The position numbers and the translations under genes were made by a program. Shown one piece after another: positions 35,057-47,944 of a stretch of DNA of 64,000 nt (positions are counted from its first letter, which is position 1; each line of letters begins with the position of its first letter). The notes below the pieces were generated by a model. That model did no database searches. It saw nothing but the letters and a program-made list of their open reading frames with translations, and was not told where the DNA came from. Origin of the DNA: Lingula anatina (Eukaryota; Brachiopoda; Lingulata; Lingulida; Lingulidae); contig NW_019775658.1 in NCBI RefSeq assembly GCF_001039355.2, positions 513,846-577,845 on the forward strand. Reading direction: 5' to 3'.

Positions 35057-37676
35057 GTACAATGTATATACATGTATGTGGTCATCAGAATTGACATTGA
35101 TCTCATATTCTATTTCATCTACAACAATATCGTTGCGAGTTACGAACTTGTAGGTTCCCTTTTCCCTTCAAAACCAATATACAACCGCAATATTCTCGTC
35201 GCACCTGCGGAAGGACGGTAAAGGGGAAACGCTTTACAAATTTAAATTGGGTGACCTTGTAGTTTAAGCACTGACAAGCACTGTTGAAAGAGGACACTTT
35301 ATCGAACAGCTCAAAATATACAATCTGACCAACGACAGGTGATTAACTGGTGAATTCAAATTTATGTCTTTAACTGGACCTGTATGTATCTTTGCCCGAT
35401 TTCACAAAAGAGCTAAAACTGAGAGTTGGTCAAACAGAAACCGGGAGATAAAACTTTATGGACTTGCAGGCTAGGGTACTTGCATAGAATCCTGCAAAAA
35501 AAAAAGCCTTACCCATCGCGCAAACTATGTTTTTCTTCTGAATTCATTTTTATTAATTATTTGTTATACCTCTCCTAGGGGTGTGCATTTGCTTTTCTCT
35601 AACCTGTGTGTATGTGCACGCGCGCGTTTGTGTGCGTACAGTATGTGTGTACTGTGTGTCTTACATTGTACATCTGTAAACAACTCTTACCTTGTATACA
35701 AACACAGCAGAAAATTGTAAAAATTCCCTCTCTCTGCCCTTTGACCGCTTGAACCCCCCTCCCCCCCCTCCCACCTCCAATGCATCATTATCTTTTAAAA
35801 GGGGCAAGCACGTGCACCTGTACCGACCAAATGACAGGCGAATCAAGAGTTTGTTCAGGTAATGCAGCCTGTCCAAAATAACACAGCTAGATTACTGCAC
35901 AGTGAACCCACTGTCTTCACATACAAGCCTTGCCATTTCTGACGTCAGAATCACTGCAAATCACGTCCGACACAGCTGATATGGCCAGCTTTAGTATTCA
36001 GTAACATATTATAAGTGATTTAAGTCATTCTTCAACTACAGTGAACCCTGAGTACAAATTGTTCGTTTGTATTGATAGAACATTTATTTTTCTGTGTGTA
36101 TGTGTGTGTTAGCACTTACATTCGAACAGGGAGAGCGCCAAATGGGCTTGAAAATATTTTTAAACCTTAATTGTATCCTAATTTTTTTATTCTACTGTAC
36201 AATTACAGCTCGCCTGCAGTTTTCTCTGTATCTTACTGTTAAAACCAAAAATCTATACAATGAAGTTCATGTAAGGGAGCCTTTTATATTCTATTCCATA
36301 AAAGATGTGTGAAGTAGTGAAATCCCTTAATCCCTCAGAAAGTAGTGTCCATGCACACTGAATCCTCATACTGATGCCAAAGACATTGTTCTATGCAAGC
36401 GTGCAGTATCTCGCGTGCAAATGAAGGATTAAGCTATCGGTGTTGTTGTTAACTTCGATAAGACCTCTTTATCTCGACAAGATAATATTTATGTATGACA
36501 ATGGTTATTAACACAGTAAGGATGACCGCGTGGCCACTCCCAGATGTACATTGCACAAAAGAATGCAAACCGCCCTAGAGAATGGCTTACATTTACAGGG
36601 TCACGACGGGTCAGGTTCATTATAAAAAAGAAAGAAAATCGGTGTACTTAAGTTCAGATGAATCCATGGCAGTCTACTTGGATAAAGCAAGTGCCTGTTT
36701 TTTAAGCAGGAGATAAGAAGAGAGAGAGAGAGAGAGAGCATTTATTCTCGTGTACTTTCGACTTTAGGGCCAGGGCTTCGGTAATTGCGGGGTACTGACA
36801 TGCGTAATTTACCAGTCACACGAGAACCCTGATTCTACAATCGGTAGTCGGGTATCGTATTGTATCCCGTCCAACGCAGGTCTCAAAACATTATCGTACA
36901 TGTACCATCAACGCTGAATCTCACGAGACTTGGTTTCATAAGCCTACACGTAACAACATTAAAGATGTCAAATTTTCATAATGTATGAATGTATGAGTGT
37001 GTTTTATGATTGGACCACGCGGGTATTAAAAAAACGCAGGGGGTCTGCAAACAACAAGAAAGCCACACGGCGGGTGTGAGATTGCACCGAGGTTCAAAGG
37101 GTTCCGTATGAACAGTATGCAACCGAAAAAACTATTTTGCCCGACCTGCGCGTGAGCGCGCGCTTGTGTGTCAAACAAACACACACATCTTTTCCAACGC
37201 AGACGGACACCTCTAATTACACACGCTCGTTCGAGTCTACGGATAGGATGGGGGGGGGGGGGGGTCTCATTTAACATTACTTGTTACGCGACAACTGCAT
37301 GCTATGCAAGAACTAAAACCATTAGTTGCTGCTGTAATTAATCTTAACCTCACTTTTTTTTGTTTTTTTTGTTTTGTGCTCTTAAGGACAGACAGTCGGG
37401 TTTAGTAGCGCCATTTGAAGAGTGGAGATGGCGTCAAGGAATATACAGCCCTGTCTGTCTGTACGAGCCCAGATGACAAATAATGGCCTTGACTCGTTTC
37501 AAATATAAAGAAATGTTTGTTTTATAAAGACACCGCGAAATATATTTGACGGGGTCGATAATTTTTAAGCGGAGTTAACTGGTAATTCTTTTTTAGATAT
37601 TGTTAATAGTCATTTATAACTGTAATATCTGATTTCAGAAATATTGCATAATTTCCCAATGCGCCACTGCTTACAT

Positions 37677-37930
37677 GCCATTTACTTTTGATAGTATATT
37701 TAGCTGTGTCTGAACACGCAAAGACATGCGGTAAGTGTTTTTTTGTGTGTATAAAACACCTTAGTAGAAAACCACGAGGAAATGCCAATGTTGTTATCAT
37801 TTGTTGTGGCATTTACATTTGACAGTATATTTAGCTGTTTCTGAACACGCAAGGACACTCGGTAGATGTTTGTTTGTGTGTACAAAGTTTCTCAGTAGAA
37901 AGTCATTCAGAAATACCAATGTTTCATGCA
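37677..37930. repeat. Two-copy tandem repeat, period 131 bases
   Basis: Copy 1 (37677-37807) and copy 2 (from 37808) share ATAGTATATTTAGCTGT / ACAGTATATTTAGCTGT, CTGAACACGCAA.GACA, TTTGTGTGTA, AGTAGAAA and ATGCCAATGTT / ATACCAATGTT in the same order. Confidence 0.85.
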
Positions 37931-38526
37931 TTGCGATTTATAATAAATGAGGGAACCATCAATGCCGTTTGTTCGTGCACTTTAAGAAGGAGACATTCGT
38001 GGAATATTTCAAGAAAATAAATTTAGAAATGTTGTCCTCATCGTTGTGCATACATGAACATGTAGCACGCGAATATCTAAAATTCAATAATGGTACATAT
38101 TCTTTATGGCTTTTTAGTATATTTCGTGTTTTGTTTTATATCTTATAGTAGGCTATGTATGTTGAGGAGCATATGGTGTTGACTTGTAGGTTAGACAAAG
38201 ATCTGAAGTGACACTATATTCCCGAGATTTGTACAATATCACTAGTGACTGCTTTGTCATCACATGATGTTGAATTTATAAAAAGACTAGCGACCTACGT
38301 GTATTATGCCAACAAATTAAGAGAAGATTTTGTTTGGATTAGTAAATTTGTATTATGTTTGGAACATAATGTTGTTGCCGTATCGACCAGCTCATCATTA
38401 TTGTAATAGTAATACTTTTGGCCGTCAGGCCTGAACTACAGTTGAATAAACTTGGCACTTTACTGTAAGGGTTATATAGTGTATGGTACGCTGGTAAAGA
38501 TGTTATCAAATATAGGGAGAGGTTTT

Positions 38527-38549
38527 ATAATAATAATAATAATAATAAT
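38527..38549. repeat. (TAA)n microsatellite
   Basis: About seven units. Confidence 0.9.
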
Positions 38550-41500
38550 GTTTATCGAGATATGGCAACCCCGAGTGCTGAAGTTATATATTTTATTTCA
38601 ATCACAAGTCAAAGGAAGCCGATACATGATAAGGCATTGCTAGAATTCTACTCGTTTGAACGCTTGAATTTTTGCAGTGTGTCGTTCATTAATTTCTGAA
38701 CACAGAGATCTGAACCACTTTTTATGTGAGTAGGGATGATGACAATATTATATTTTCACACTATTTAGAATTATTTAACTTTCGGCTTTGTCCCTTCTCA
38801 GGGATCACCACTTTTCTCTTACCTCCTGCATATCCTCTTTTATAGGATCCATGAATATGCCATGAAAATGCCGTAGGGTTTTTCCAATAGTAGGCCTACA
38901 TCAATACTGCAATAACAATAAGGTCAAACTAATAAACGTGTAATTCACCAGCTTTTACCTAGGTATATTTGGGTAGGCATTTCATGTATCACTCTTCCAT
39001 TTTGCTGGACATGACTAGGGTGCCTCACGACACACGTCAGTGACAGCGATATAAAGCACATGTCATCTTGACTTCTGCTCATATTTGTCATACAGGGCAC
39101 ACAACCTGAGCTGCCTACCTTTATTTGTGCATTCTATACATAATTTGTTGAACTTTGAGAGAAATGTAGAAACTTTTTTTTCAATGTGTCAAAGGTTCCT
39201 AGGGTTCAAGCATAATTATTTAGTATACTGCTTTAATCTGGTTTAATCCCGGAAACAGGCTGGTGATTCACCAACGTTGTTATTATTATTTGATAAAGGC
39301 AACATAAAACAAGTCTTCAAAAAGCAGATACTGAATACATATCAAGAGTTGTGATAGGAATATTGTCGTAGACACAGGAAACATATACGGATCTGGATAA
39401 AATCGTATTTGCAAATTCAAGTGTGTTTAACCAAATGCTTGAATAATGCACATTGGTCCAGTTAATGTTGTAAACAATGTGTGACAAATAGCAACGACGT
39501 GTGACATGTACATTTATGTCTCTATCGCTGTCGTGTTTAGTTGCAATTCAAAATTCAGTCCAATTAATAAACCTCCTCCTTATTTTCTGGCTGGATAACG
39601 ATTTTTTCTAAGCTTTACCTTATTGCAATGACAGCACTGGTATATACATGTATTTTAGCAAGACTAGCGTGTCAGTATTTAGAGGGGGGACATGTAGCAG
39701 AAAACTGTTAAGCATAAACTGTAAATTTAGCTAAATTACAACATATATGAATAAAAACAACAGAAAAAAATTGTCATTAAGACTCCCACGAAACTGGGAC
39801 TATAAACCCATCGCCTCAAAAGTATTTCTGATTTTTAATTTCGTACAGCGAACACCTGAAGTACATGTATAAAGTCATGAAATCCTCTATTCGTCGCGCA
39901 GAGACAGCTAGTGCGCTCCACAAAACGCCGTCGTCCGATCAGTCTATCGCATGGAAATGCATCGTTAACAGTATGCATGTTTGTAATGGACCTACCTGAT
40001 GGAAGGCTTGTTCAGATTGATAAAACCATTTACCCTTCCACAAACAAAGGTTGGGTTTTCAAGAGAGCTTCGCGATTAGTTTTGATGTATGTTAATGTTA
40101 TGGCTCAATACTTTATGTGTTATTTTTGTTTTTATATGCAGCTGGCGTGTCACATGTGATGCAGCTAGTGGGGTCCGTCTTGGGTTAATCACTCTAAAAT
40201 TGGTCGTATAGGTAAATCTTTAAGTCAACAGATCTAGATCAGTATAACTACATAAATACATTATCTTTCCTCCCTTACAAGATACGGATGTCACACTATA
40301 AATCTCAATCAAAATCCAGGGACATTTTGAATCCAAATACGCAAGACAGGAATCGTGCGTATATACATATCTTTAACTTGACTAGGGAAGATAAAGACAA
40401 AACGATGTGAACAGTCCTGTTTCACATAAAAACTTCAGACTTGCCTTAACTTTGACCCCAAATAAATAAGTAGCAATGTACTCAGTGAAAAATATATATG
40501 TTATTATACCGGTATATTATACTACATAAAAATTAATAATAAATTCAATTAAAATTTTGGTTCTGTGTTGTAGAAAGAAAGGCAACGCCATTGCTTTAGA
40601 TTAATTATTTCTTTTTTGTGGACTGCTGCACACGTACCAGTAACCTGGCCTGAAACAGGACAGAATTTTTGTCTAACAGTTACGAACAACTTTCGTTCCA
40701 AAGGTCTTTTGTAAAACCAACTCTGAGTATTGATTATTGCAAAGCAACTCTACAAAATGTCAATATGCCCAGCTGTAAATAGTACGGTTTTGAACAAACT
40801 TTAATTTACAGTAAAGCTCTAAAACGGAATAACTGCCAGTGTAAATTGACCAAATTTGCTGTGAATGAAGCAATATGATGTAAAGTAAAATATATAGGTG
40901 ATATAAAGTTAAATAGTGGATCTGTTGTCCCAAAAGAGGGGTATGATATTGGACTTATATTATGTCATGTTTCCCTTCATTTTTCACTTATTTTTTAAAC
41001 ACTAACGAATTCAACGTTATGTTTGTTTACAATAGTGTTTTGCATGTTTAAATCATTCTTGCTGTCTTACACTTACCGTGGCAGAGTGATTCTGTAATTA
41101 TTTTGGAGAGATAGGCAAACGTATAAGCATATTACGTGTCCCCAAGCGAAAAATAAGTGGACTTTCAAAATTTTTTCATTTGGTTTCCACATGTTCAATC
41201 AGAATAAACTCCCAGAGTAGTGAGGTTCGAGAAATGGCGTTTGCGTGTCCAACGATGTTTTTTTTCTGTAAGGTAATAACTTTCATGCCAACGTAATTAA
41301 CGAGGCCTTGATTGAACATCACGCTTAGCTTAACATGCATGATCACACTCACGCAACAAGTTATACGGTATAAAAACATGACTTCTATTTGCTGATCCTA
41401 ATGAATAAAAAGTTTTTCTTTGTAGCTTTTCCTTATAACCAAAGAGTGGTGTGTGAATCTACGTGCTTGGCATAAAAGAACCGAGGTCTGATTCGGGGTT

Positions 41501-42435
41501 AAAGCTTCATTGTTTGCCTCCGAACAGTCTGAACCCCCAGGGGCGCGTTGGGGTTGCCGTTTGACAGGTCCCAGACAGGATAATATAACAATATGAACAA
41601 ATTTGGCATACATAGAAAAGGTTAGTATTGCCAGAGAATAGAATGTTCACAAAAAAACAATATGTTCTTGTGCTGCACTTGAATTAACATACAATGCACA
41701 TAAAGGAAACGACTATAGCGTAGTGTCGTGATACATGACTTTTCAGTTTTAAATTTATCTCTTTTTTGATCTCTTCAATCATCTTAGACGTGCCTCTCCT
41801 AACAGTAACAAACGATTTCAAGGGTCTCTGTTACGAGTCACCTTCCTATCTTGCTTATATATATATCCTTTATCAGTATGTTTATCTAAAACGACAGGTG
41901 ATGCCGAAAAACTACTTTTTATCAAGATCAAACAAAATAACTCCACTGTTTTTTTCCAAATTAAGACCAATTTCGCAATAGATATATCTAAACTCCAGTG
42001 CCTGCAATTGCAAATAATTCGATTTGAAGTACCTTTTTCAATTTTATCTGTCTCTCGATATGCCTGGAATGGGACTACAATGGCTTATGCTAATGACATG
42101 GAGCAATTTATTTCATAACTTTCTTTGACCACTGCATATGGCTTTTCCACAAGTGCTATTATGTCCTACTTGACTAGCTGTGATAGGTAAATAATGGTTA
42201 TTGTGGTCCATTTTCCGGGCACCTAGTCCTTACACGGGTATTGTAAAATGCATATTAGATCAGTATTCCACTGAACTTATCGGTTGGAAGACGTAAGATA
42301 TATTTCACCGGCAAAGGCCAACCAAAGGCCAACCATCGTTGAGCATTCCAGTGAAAACAAAGCCACCGTTTAAGCAACCTAATCCATTCTATAATTAAAG
42401 CACCTTTTCAATAAAGCCATTCACATACTACCAGG

Positions 42436-42443
42436 TATATAAA
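42436..42443 (+). promoter_or_regulatory. TATA box of collagen gene 1
   Basis: TATATAAA lies about 30 bases before the probable start of a short non-coding exon that ends in a perfect GTGAGT donor at 42507. Collagen gene 2 has the same arrangement. Confidence 0.65.
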
Positions 42444-42466
42444 CCTATCCCAGGTTTGACGCTGTC

Positions 42467-42506
42467 AGAGTGCCGGGACCTAGTTGTGTAGCCACTCCAG
42501 TTACAG
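42467..42506 (+). other. Collagen gene 1 non-coding exon 1 (5' UTR)
   Basis: The 3' end at 42506 (TTACAG before GTGAGT) is well supported. The 5' end is placed about 25-30 bases after the TATA box. The acceptor TTTGCAG at 43095 joins it to the signal-peptide exon, leaving seven bases before the ATG. Confidence 0.6.
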
Positions 42507-43102
42507 GTGAGTTTCCGTATTTTTTATTTATGAAATAGTAATTGCCTAGTTGATCTTTGTTGTCCTTGGGCCTAGACTGGACTATCCCTGGACTGTTTTG
42601 AGTTAACTTTGAGGCAATATGCTTGACTGGATTTGGAATAGTGCAAGATGCACGACATATCGCTTGCCTCTCCAATTTTATTTAAAAGAAAATAACGCAC
42701 TTTTAAAATTGTTGATGTGTGTTTGTCAATACTTTTAAAAAATATATACAAACGCTCGGAGCGTGTTACAATAAAACGATAGTTGTGTATTAAACAGATG
42801 CCTCTCAGAAAAAAAGCGTGCCTTGTGCAGATTGAAATCCATTCTCGTAAAAAAATTTTTCTGACAAAAACAATAACTATCTCTTTTGGATATATATATA
42901 CCATGGTATTGCGGTTACCGTATTGTAATGTAGACATTTATGGACATTTTGCATTTCCACACAAAATTAAAACTTTTATTCTTTTTATAAATGCCGTCTC
43001 TATATGAAAAAGGGTTATTATTTAATAAATAGAATATAACTGTAACATGAATATTCCTCGGGATTTTTATCCATTCTGTTTTTCGTCATTTGCAGCAAGA
43101 CC

Positions 43103-46100
43103 ATGTGGATCCGTTTAGCAGTTTTGGCTCTTGTGGTGGTGGCCACACAAGCTGCTTCAAGTAAGTTACCTGTACCATACTTAACTATCACATCATATCC
43201 GTGACAGATAGGGACTTTGCGTTCATTTTTCTATGCATATGTTTACGTGACCAATCACGGTTTGCAAAATGAATGTCTTACTGGTTTTTATAAGACTGGA
43301 TAAATCTCCTTTTACTGCTGCATTAGTTTTTTTTTTTACTTATTTAAAAATTTACCTTTCACTGTTCTGTAGCTCCACATTGGGAATGTATGCGTAAACT
43401 TCCGACTTTCATTAAACATATCGTTTGCTTTAGATATCAGATATGAAAACTAAAGTATTTTCGAGTGTTGAACACAACGCAGCAATGATTGAATGAAATT
43501 CTGCGTGATTTGAGCAATTTCAAAATTGTCAGTTTTTAAGATTTCCTGACATGACTCTCATATGTTTTTCTTTGTTCCAGGAATCTATTACAGGAACCCC
43601 TGCAGACCCAACCCTTGCCTTAACAACGGCCGTTGCCGATCCCTTGGCGGAGATAGATTCGAATGTGTTTGCATTCCAGGCCTAAGCGGTGTCATCTGTC
43701 ATTTGGGTGAGTACCCCATAATGTGACGCCTTCGTCACACCTACAGCATTGAATAGTCGAACATGTGCATGTTTTTGTTCATTAAGTCTGTGGTCTACAA
43801 TATGAAATTAAATGAACGAGCGAGCGAGCGAGGGAGTGGGAGAGTGAGTGAGTGAGTGAGTGAGTGAGTGAGCGAGCGAGTGAGTGAGTGAGTGAGTGAG
43901 CGAGTGAGTGAGTGAGTGGGTGAGTGAGTGAGCGAGTGGGTGAGTAAGTGAGTGAGTGAGTGGATATGCGAAGGGAAGAATATATGATAAATGTGCCCAC
44001 ATGCTTTGCTAGAATTGCATATTTTGAAATGATTATTAATCGAATCACAATATAAAGGTGCGAGATCATGGATTAAAAATATATTGATAAATACCAAAAT
44101 ATATATCCTTTTTATCATTTTAATAATTCGCATGAACCCCGAGGTAAAGTTGATCAGAAATTGCTGTTTTGAAATTCAGACAGTATTTCATCCTAAAGTT
44201 CAGTTGTAAGTTCATGTACTGTTATCCTAGCAGTCTATACACTGACACAATGCATGGCTGGTACTCTTCGCAGATGCTGATGGCAACCCAGCCTGTCCAG
44301 GCAAGTGCGTCGGCAAGCCAGGCCCACCAGGCGCTCCAGGGCCCAAGGGTCCAGCTGGTGCTCCAGGAGTTGGTGCTGACGGTGCTGATGGTGCCCCAGG
44401 TGCCCCAGGCGCCCCAGGTAACTTTATAATATTTATTTATTAATTAAGTAATCTGTTTATCTAATTAGTTGTTCGCCGTTAATCTTGAAACAAATAAACA
44501 CGTGTCACGTCGATTCACGAATTATCAGTGCAATATGGTTGCGGATCCTTAATGTAACAATATAACGTTTTGCTTATTTTCAGGTCTGAAGGGTGATGCT
44601 GGTGCCCCAGGCGCCCCAGGAGCCCCAGGTGCTAATGGCAAAGATGGCCCAGCCGGTGCTCCTGGCGCCAATGGTAAGTATCTTGCTTTAGGTGTATACT
44701 TTAAAACAATATCCATCCGGCACCAACAAATTGTATGCAGCATTAATACTGACATACAAGCGCAGAGAGTTATTTCACAAAGAACTAGATTTATATTTAT
44801 TAATTTTGGGAGTTGAATTAAAGTAGAATTGTAAGCACAACACACCATCCATGTAAATAACAAATTACCATCTACCTTTATTTAACACCGCATGTGAACA
44901 CCCTGGATGAACAGTTTTAAAGATGTTAATCCTCTTTTTTGACTTCTCTTATCAAATTTGTAATACCCTGAGTACCATTAAAATACGTTTTTTAAAATAT
45001 TTATACCAGGTCTCCCAGGTGCTAAAGGTGTCCCAGGCGCTAAAGGTGATAGAGGTGCCACTGGCGCCCCCGGTGCTCCAGGCAGAGCCGGTGCCCCAGG
45101 TGCTGCAGGAGCGACTGGTGCTAAAGGTCCAGCAGGCCCAGCAGGTGCCCCCGGTGCCCCCGGTATGGACGGTGCCCCAGGAGCTAGAGGCCAAGACGGT
45201 GCTCGTGGTGCAAACGGTCTTAATGGTGCCCCTGGTGCCCCAGGTGCTAAGGGTGATCGTGGTGCCACAGGTGCCCCAGGTGCTCCCGGACTTCAAGGAG
45301 CCGCCGGCGCTCGTGGACCAGCTGGTCCAGCTGGTGCCCCAGGAAACGATGGAGCTAATGGTGCCCCAGGAAAGGATGGTGCTAATGGTGCCCCAGGTGC
45401 CAAGGGAGATAGAGGTGCTACTGGTGCTGCAGGTGCCAATGGCGCTCCAGGAAAGGATGGCCTTGACGGTGCTGATGGCAAAGATGGCGCCCCAGGCGCC
45501 AATGGCAAAGATGGCGCCAACGGTGCCCCAGGTGCTGATGGCTTGGATGGTGCCCCAGGTGCCCAAGGAGCAAAGGGTGCCCGTGGAGCTACAGGCGCCC
45601 CAGGTGCCGCTGGTGCCCCAGGGGCCAATGGTAAAGATGGTGCCCCAGGTGCTGCAGGTGCTGATGGCAAACCAGGTGCTGCAGGTGCCCCAGGTGCTCG
45701 TGGTCCAGCTGGCCCAGCAGGTGCCCCAGGTAAGGATGGTGCAAGAGGAGCTAATGGTGCCAATGGTATCCCAGGTGCCAGGGGTGACCGTGGTCCAGCC
45801 GGACCACAGGGCCCAGCTGGTGCTAATGGTGCTAACGGTGCTCCTGGCAAAGATGGTGCTAATGGTGCCAGAGGCCCTGCAGGTCCTGTTGGTCCAAAGG
45901 GTCCCACCGGACCAGCTGGCCTTCCAGGTCGCAACGGTAAAGATGGTGCCAATGGTAAGAATGGTCTCGACGGTGCTCCTGGTGCTCCAGGTAAAGATGG
46001 TCTCAACGGTGCTCCAGGAAAAGATGGCAGAAACGGTGCCAATGGTGCCCCAGGTAAGGACGGTGCTCGTGGACCAGCTGGCCCACAGGGTGCCAAGGGA

Positions 46101-47795
46101 GACGCAGGTGCCAATGGAGCCGATGGTTTGAATGGCGCTCCAGGTAAAGACGGCCTCAATGGTGCTAACGGCAGAGATGGCGCTCCTGGCAAAGATGGTG
46201 CTAAGGGACCAGTTGGCCCACAAGGACCAAAAGGTCCAGCAGGTGCCCCTGGTGCTGATGGAGCTGATGGTGAAGACGGCGATGACGGTGCTAATGGTGA
46301 GGATGGTGCTCCAGGTGCTCCAGGTGCCCCAGGTGCTGACGGCAAGAATGGTGCCCCAGGTGCTAAGGGCGATAGAGGAGCTAACGGTGCCCCAGGTAAA
46401 GACGGCGCTGATGGCGCTAACGGTTCCCGTGGCCCAGCAGGTCCACAAGGTCCAACAGGCCCAGCCGGTCCACAGGGTGCCCCAGGTGGCGTTGGAGCCC
46501 AGGGTGCTCGTGGTCCAAAAGGTCCACAGGGTGCTCCCGGTAACCCAGGCAGAGATGGTGCTCCAGGCAAGGATGGCGCTCCAGGTGCCCCAGGTGCCCC
46601 AGGTGCCAAGGGTGACGCTGGCGCCCGAGGTGCTGATGGCGAAGATGGTGACGACGGAAAGGATGGTGCTCCAGGTGCCAAGGGTCCCCGTGGCCCACAG
46701 GGCCCCGCTGGCAAGCCAGGCGCAAACGGCCGCGACGGCGCTCCAGGTGCTAGAGGTAAATTGCTTTCACACCTACAGCAATGTATCAAATCATTACTCA
46801 CAAAATGTATTTCAACGAAGAACTCGCTATTTGTAACTGTATTGTTCCTACCAGTCGCGGTGACATTTATGCTGATGTTATAAATGTGTGTGTTTGTATC
46901 ACAATAGAAATATTTACTGGCTAGGATAAAGCCAACCTTTTCCTTAACTGTCTTTGCTGTGGTATTTGTTGCAGGTGAGAAAGGTGCCACTGGTGCTCCA
47001 GGTGCCCCAGGTCTTGACGGCAAAGATGGTGCCCCAGGTGCCCCAGGTGAGTCTTTCAGCGTTATATCATATACCCATAATACATAAACCATCTACCATT
47101 TATAATATTGCATTATGTCAAATTGTTATGCCCGTTGCTCTTTTCATATCAATTTGAGTAGTATCGTTTAAGTTTTGTTTTCATTTTTCTGTTGAAGATC
47201 ATTAGAGATTATAAATTATAAATTTCTTTTCTTGTGCGTGTTTTATCTTACTTTTTTTTTTTTTTTTTTTGTATGATTTTGCGCGAAAATATGTCGCTCA
47301 CATAAAACCATACAAAAGATATAAAAAGCATTAGGCCTCCGGTAAAATATAAACAAAGATTACATCTTAGATCTATTTTCATCCAGTTGCTTGACTTGAT
47401 TACGGACTTCGGTTTTATAACACACTCTACTGTGCCCAATCTGCTGGTCGTCGGCTCTGTCAGATTATTAACACTGTCTTAGTTATAGCATTAAATGCAC
47501 AGAAGCTGAATCACGAAAACCTGTAATATGTTTTGTAGTCTGGGTATCTACATGAATTAATCCCTTTTTTTTTTTTTTTTTTTTTTTTTTTGTAGCATTA
47601 TTTTAATTTTTCAATACGCAATATTTAATTTTTGTCCCCACGTAGTTTTGTGAGTCTTATTTTGCGCGCCCTACGACAATCGCGTGTTGTATTTCAGGTA
47701 AACAAGGCCTGCAGGGGGCGCCAGGTAAGCCAGGAGCCCCAGGGAAAGACGCTGTTGTCCATTCCTTCCAGAAGAAGAGGGTGTACAGAGGCTAA
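43103..47795 (+). CDS. EGF-collagen gene 1: secreted Ala-rich matrix collagen
   Basis: Exons 43103-43160, 43581-43706, 44274-44417, 44584-44673, 45010-46755, 46975-47046 and 47698-47795 encode 777 residues; every intron is phase 1. Order: signal peptide (1-18, hydrophobic, MWIRLAV start), one six-Cys EGF domain (Cys27, 32, 38, 48, 50, 59), a CPGKC pair (69, 73), then Gly-X-Y to near the C-terminus. The 1746-base exon gives 194 uninterrupted triplets, mainly [12 protein letters not shown] and GPA, with acidic GEDGDDG clusters at 46254-46307 and 46630-46667. The tail [11 protein letters not shown] follows; there is no fibrillar C-propeptide or NC1. It should trimerise outside the cell, probably in shell or cuticle matrix (inferred from Lingula shell collagens). 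Pro is mostly CCA. Its paralogue lies 9 kb downstream. Confidence 0.93.
43581..43706 (+). other. EGF-domain exon of collagen gene 1
   Basis: This 126-base symmetric phase 1-1 exon encodes [22 protein letters not shown] and GLSGVIC, spacing typical of an EGF module. The D-x-D/N and hydroxylation signatures of calcium-binding EGFs are absent. A symmetric exon can be gained or lost without frame change, consistent with origin by exon shuffling. Confidence 0.92.
43816..43963. repeat. (GAGT)n / (GAGC)n tandem tract
   Basis: About 36 four-base units of GAGT with GAGC and GGGT variants, inside intron 2 of collagen gene 1. The long Thr-His-Ser-Leu open frames on the minus strand come only from this repeat. 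Confidence 0.97.
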
Positions 47796-47938
47796 GGTTA
47801 AATCATCAGCAGAATGAGCAAAGATTGTGTTCAAATTATTTTCTTATATCTTAAAACATGTTTCTTATTAATGAATCTATCCACCATTCACGTACAGCAC
47901 TTCAGCCGCCTTAGATGATTGTTTTAGGTGCGATTTCA

Positions 47939-47944
47939 AATAAA
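47939..47944 (+). promoter_or_regulatory. Polyadenylation signal of collagen gene 1
   Basis: AATAAA lies 144 bases after the stop codon and is the first canonical signal downstream. Confidence 0.75.

Larger units (their letters stand above)
34348..42435. other. Non-coding stretch between sorbitol dehydrogenase and collagen gene 1
   Basis: About 8 kb without a recognisable gene. It holds the 5' flank of the sorbitol dehydrogenase gene, several microsatellites, a poly-G run at about 37250-37263 and a 131-base tandem duplication listed separately. Confidence 0.5.

Noticed and set aside
43782-44133. Thr-His-Ser-Leu-rich open frames
   Set aside because: Pure product of the GAGT microsatellite within an intron.
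44923-46131. Plus-strand Gln-Val-Pro-rich frame in collagen 1
   Set aside because: Shifted reading of the same repeat, with no splice-compatible partner.
44952-47092. Long minus-strand open frames (498 and 599 codons) across the collagen 1 exon
   Set aside because: They mirror the GGT-GCC-CCA repeat: the repeat has almost no stop triplets in any frame. They run through verified introns and have low-complexity Pro-Ala or Ser-Thr-Trp content.
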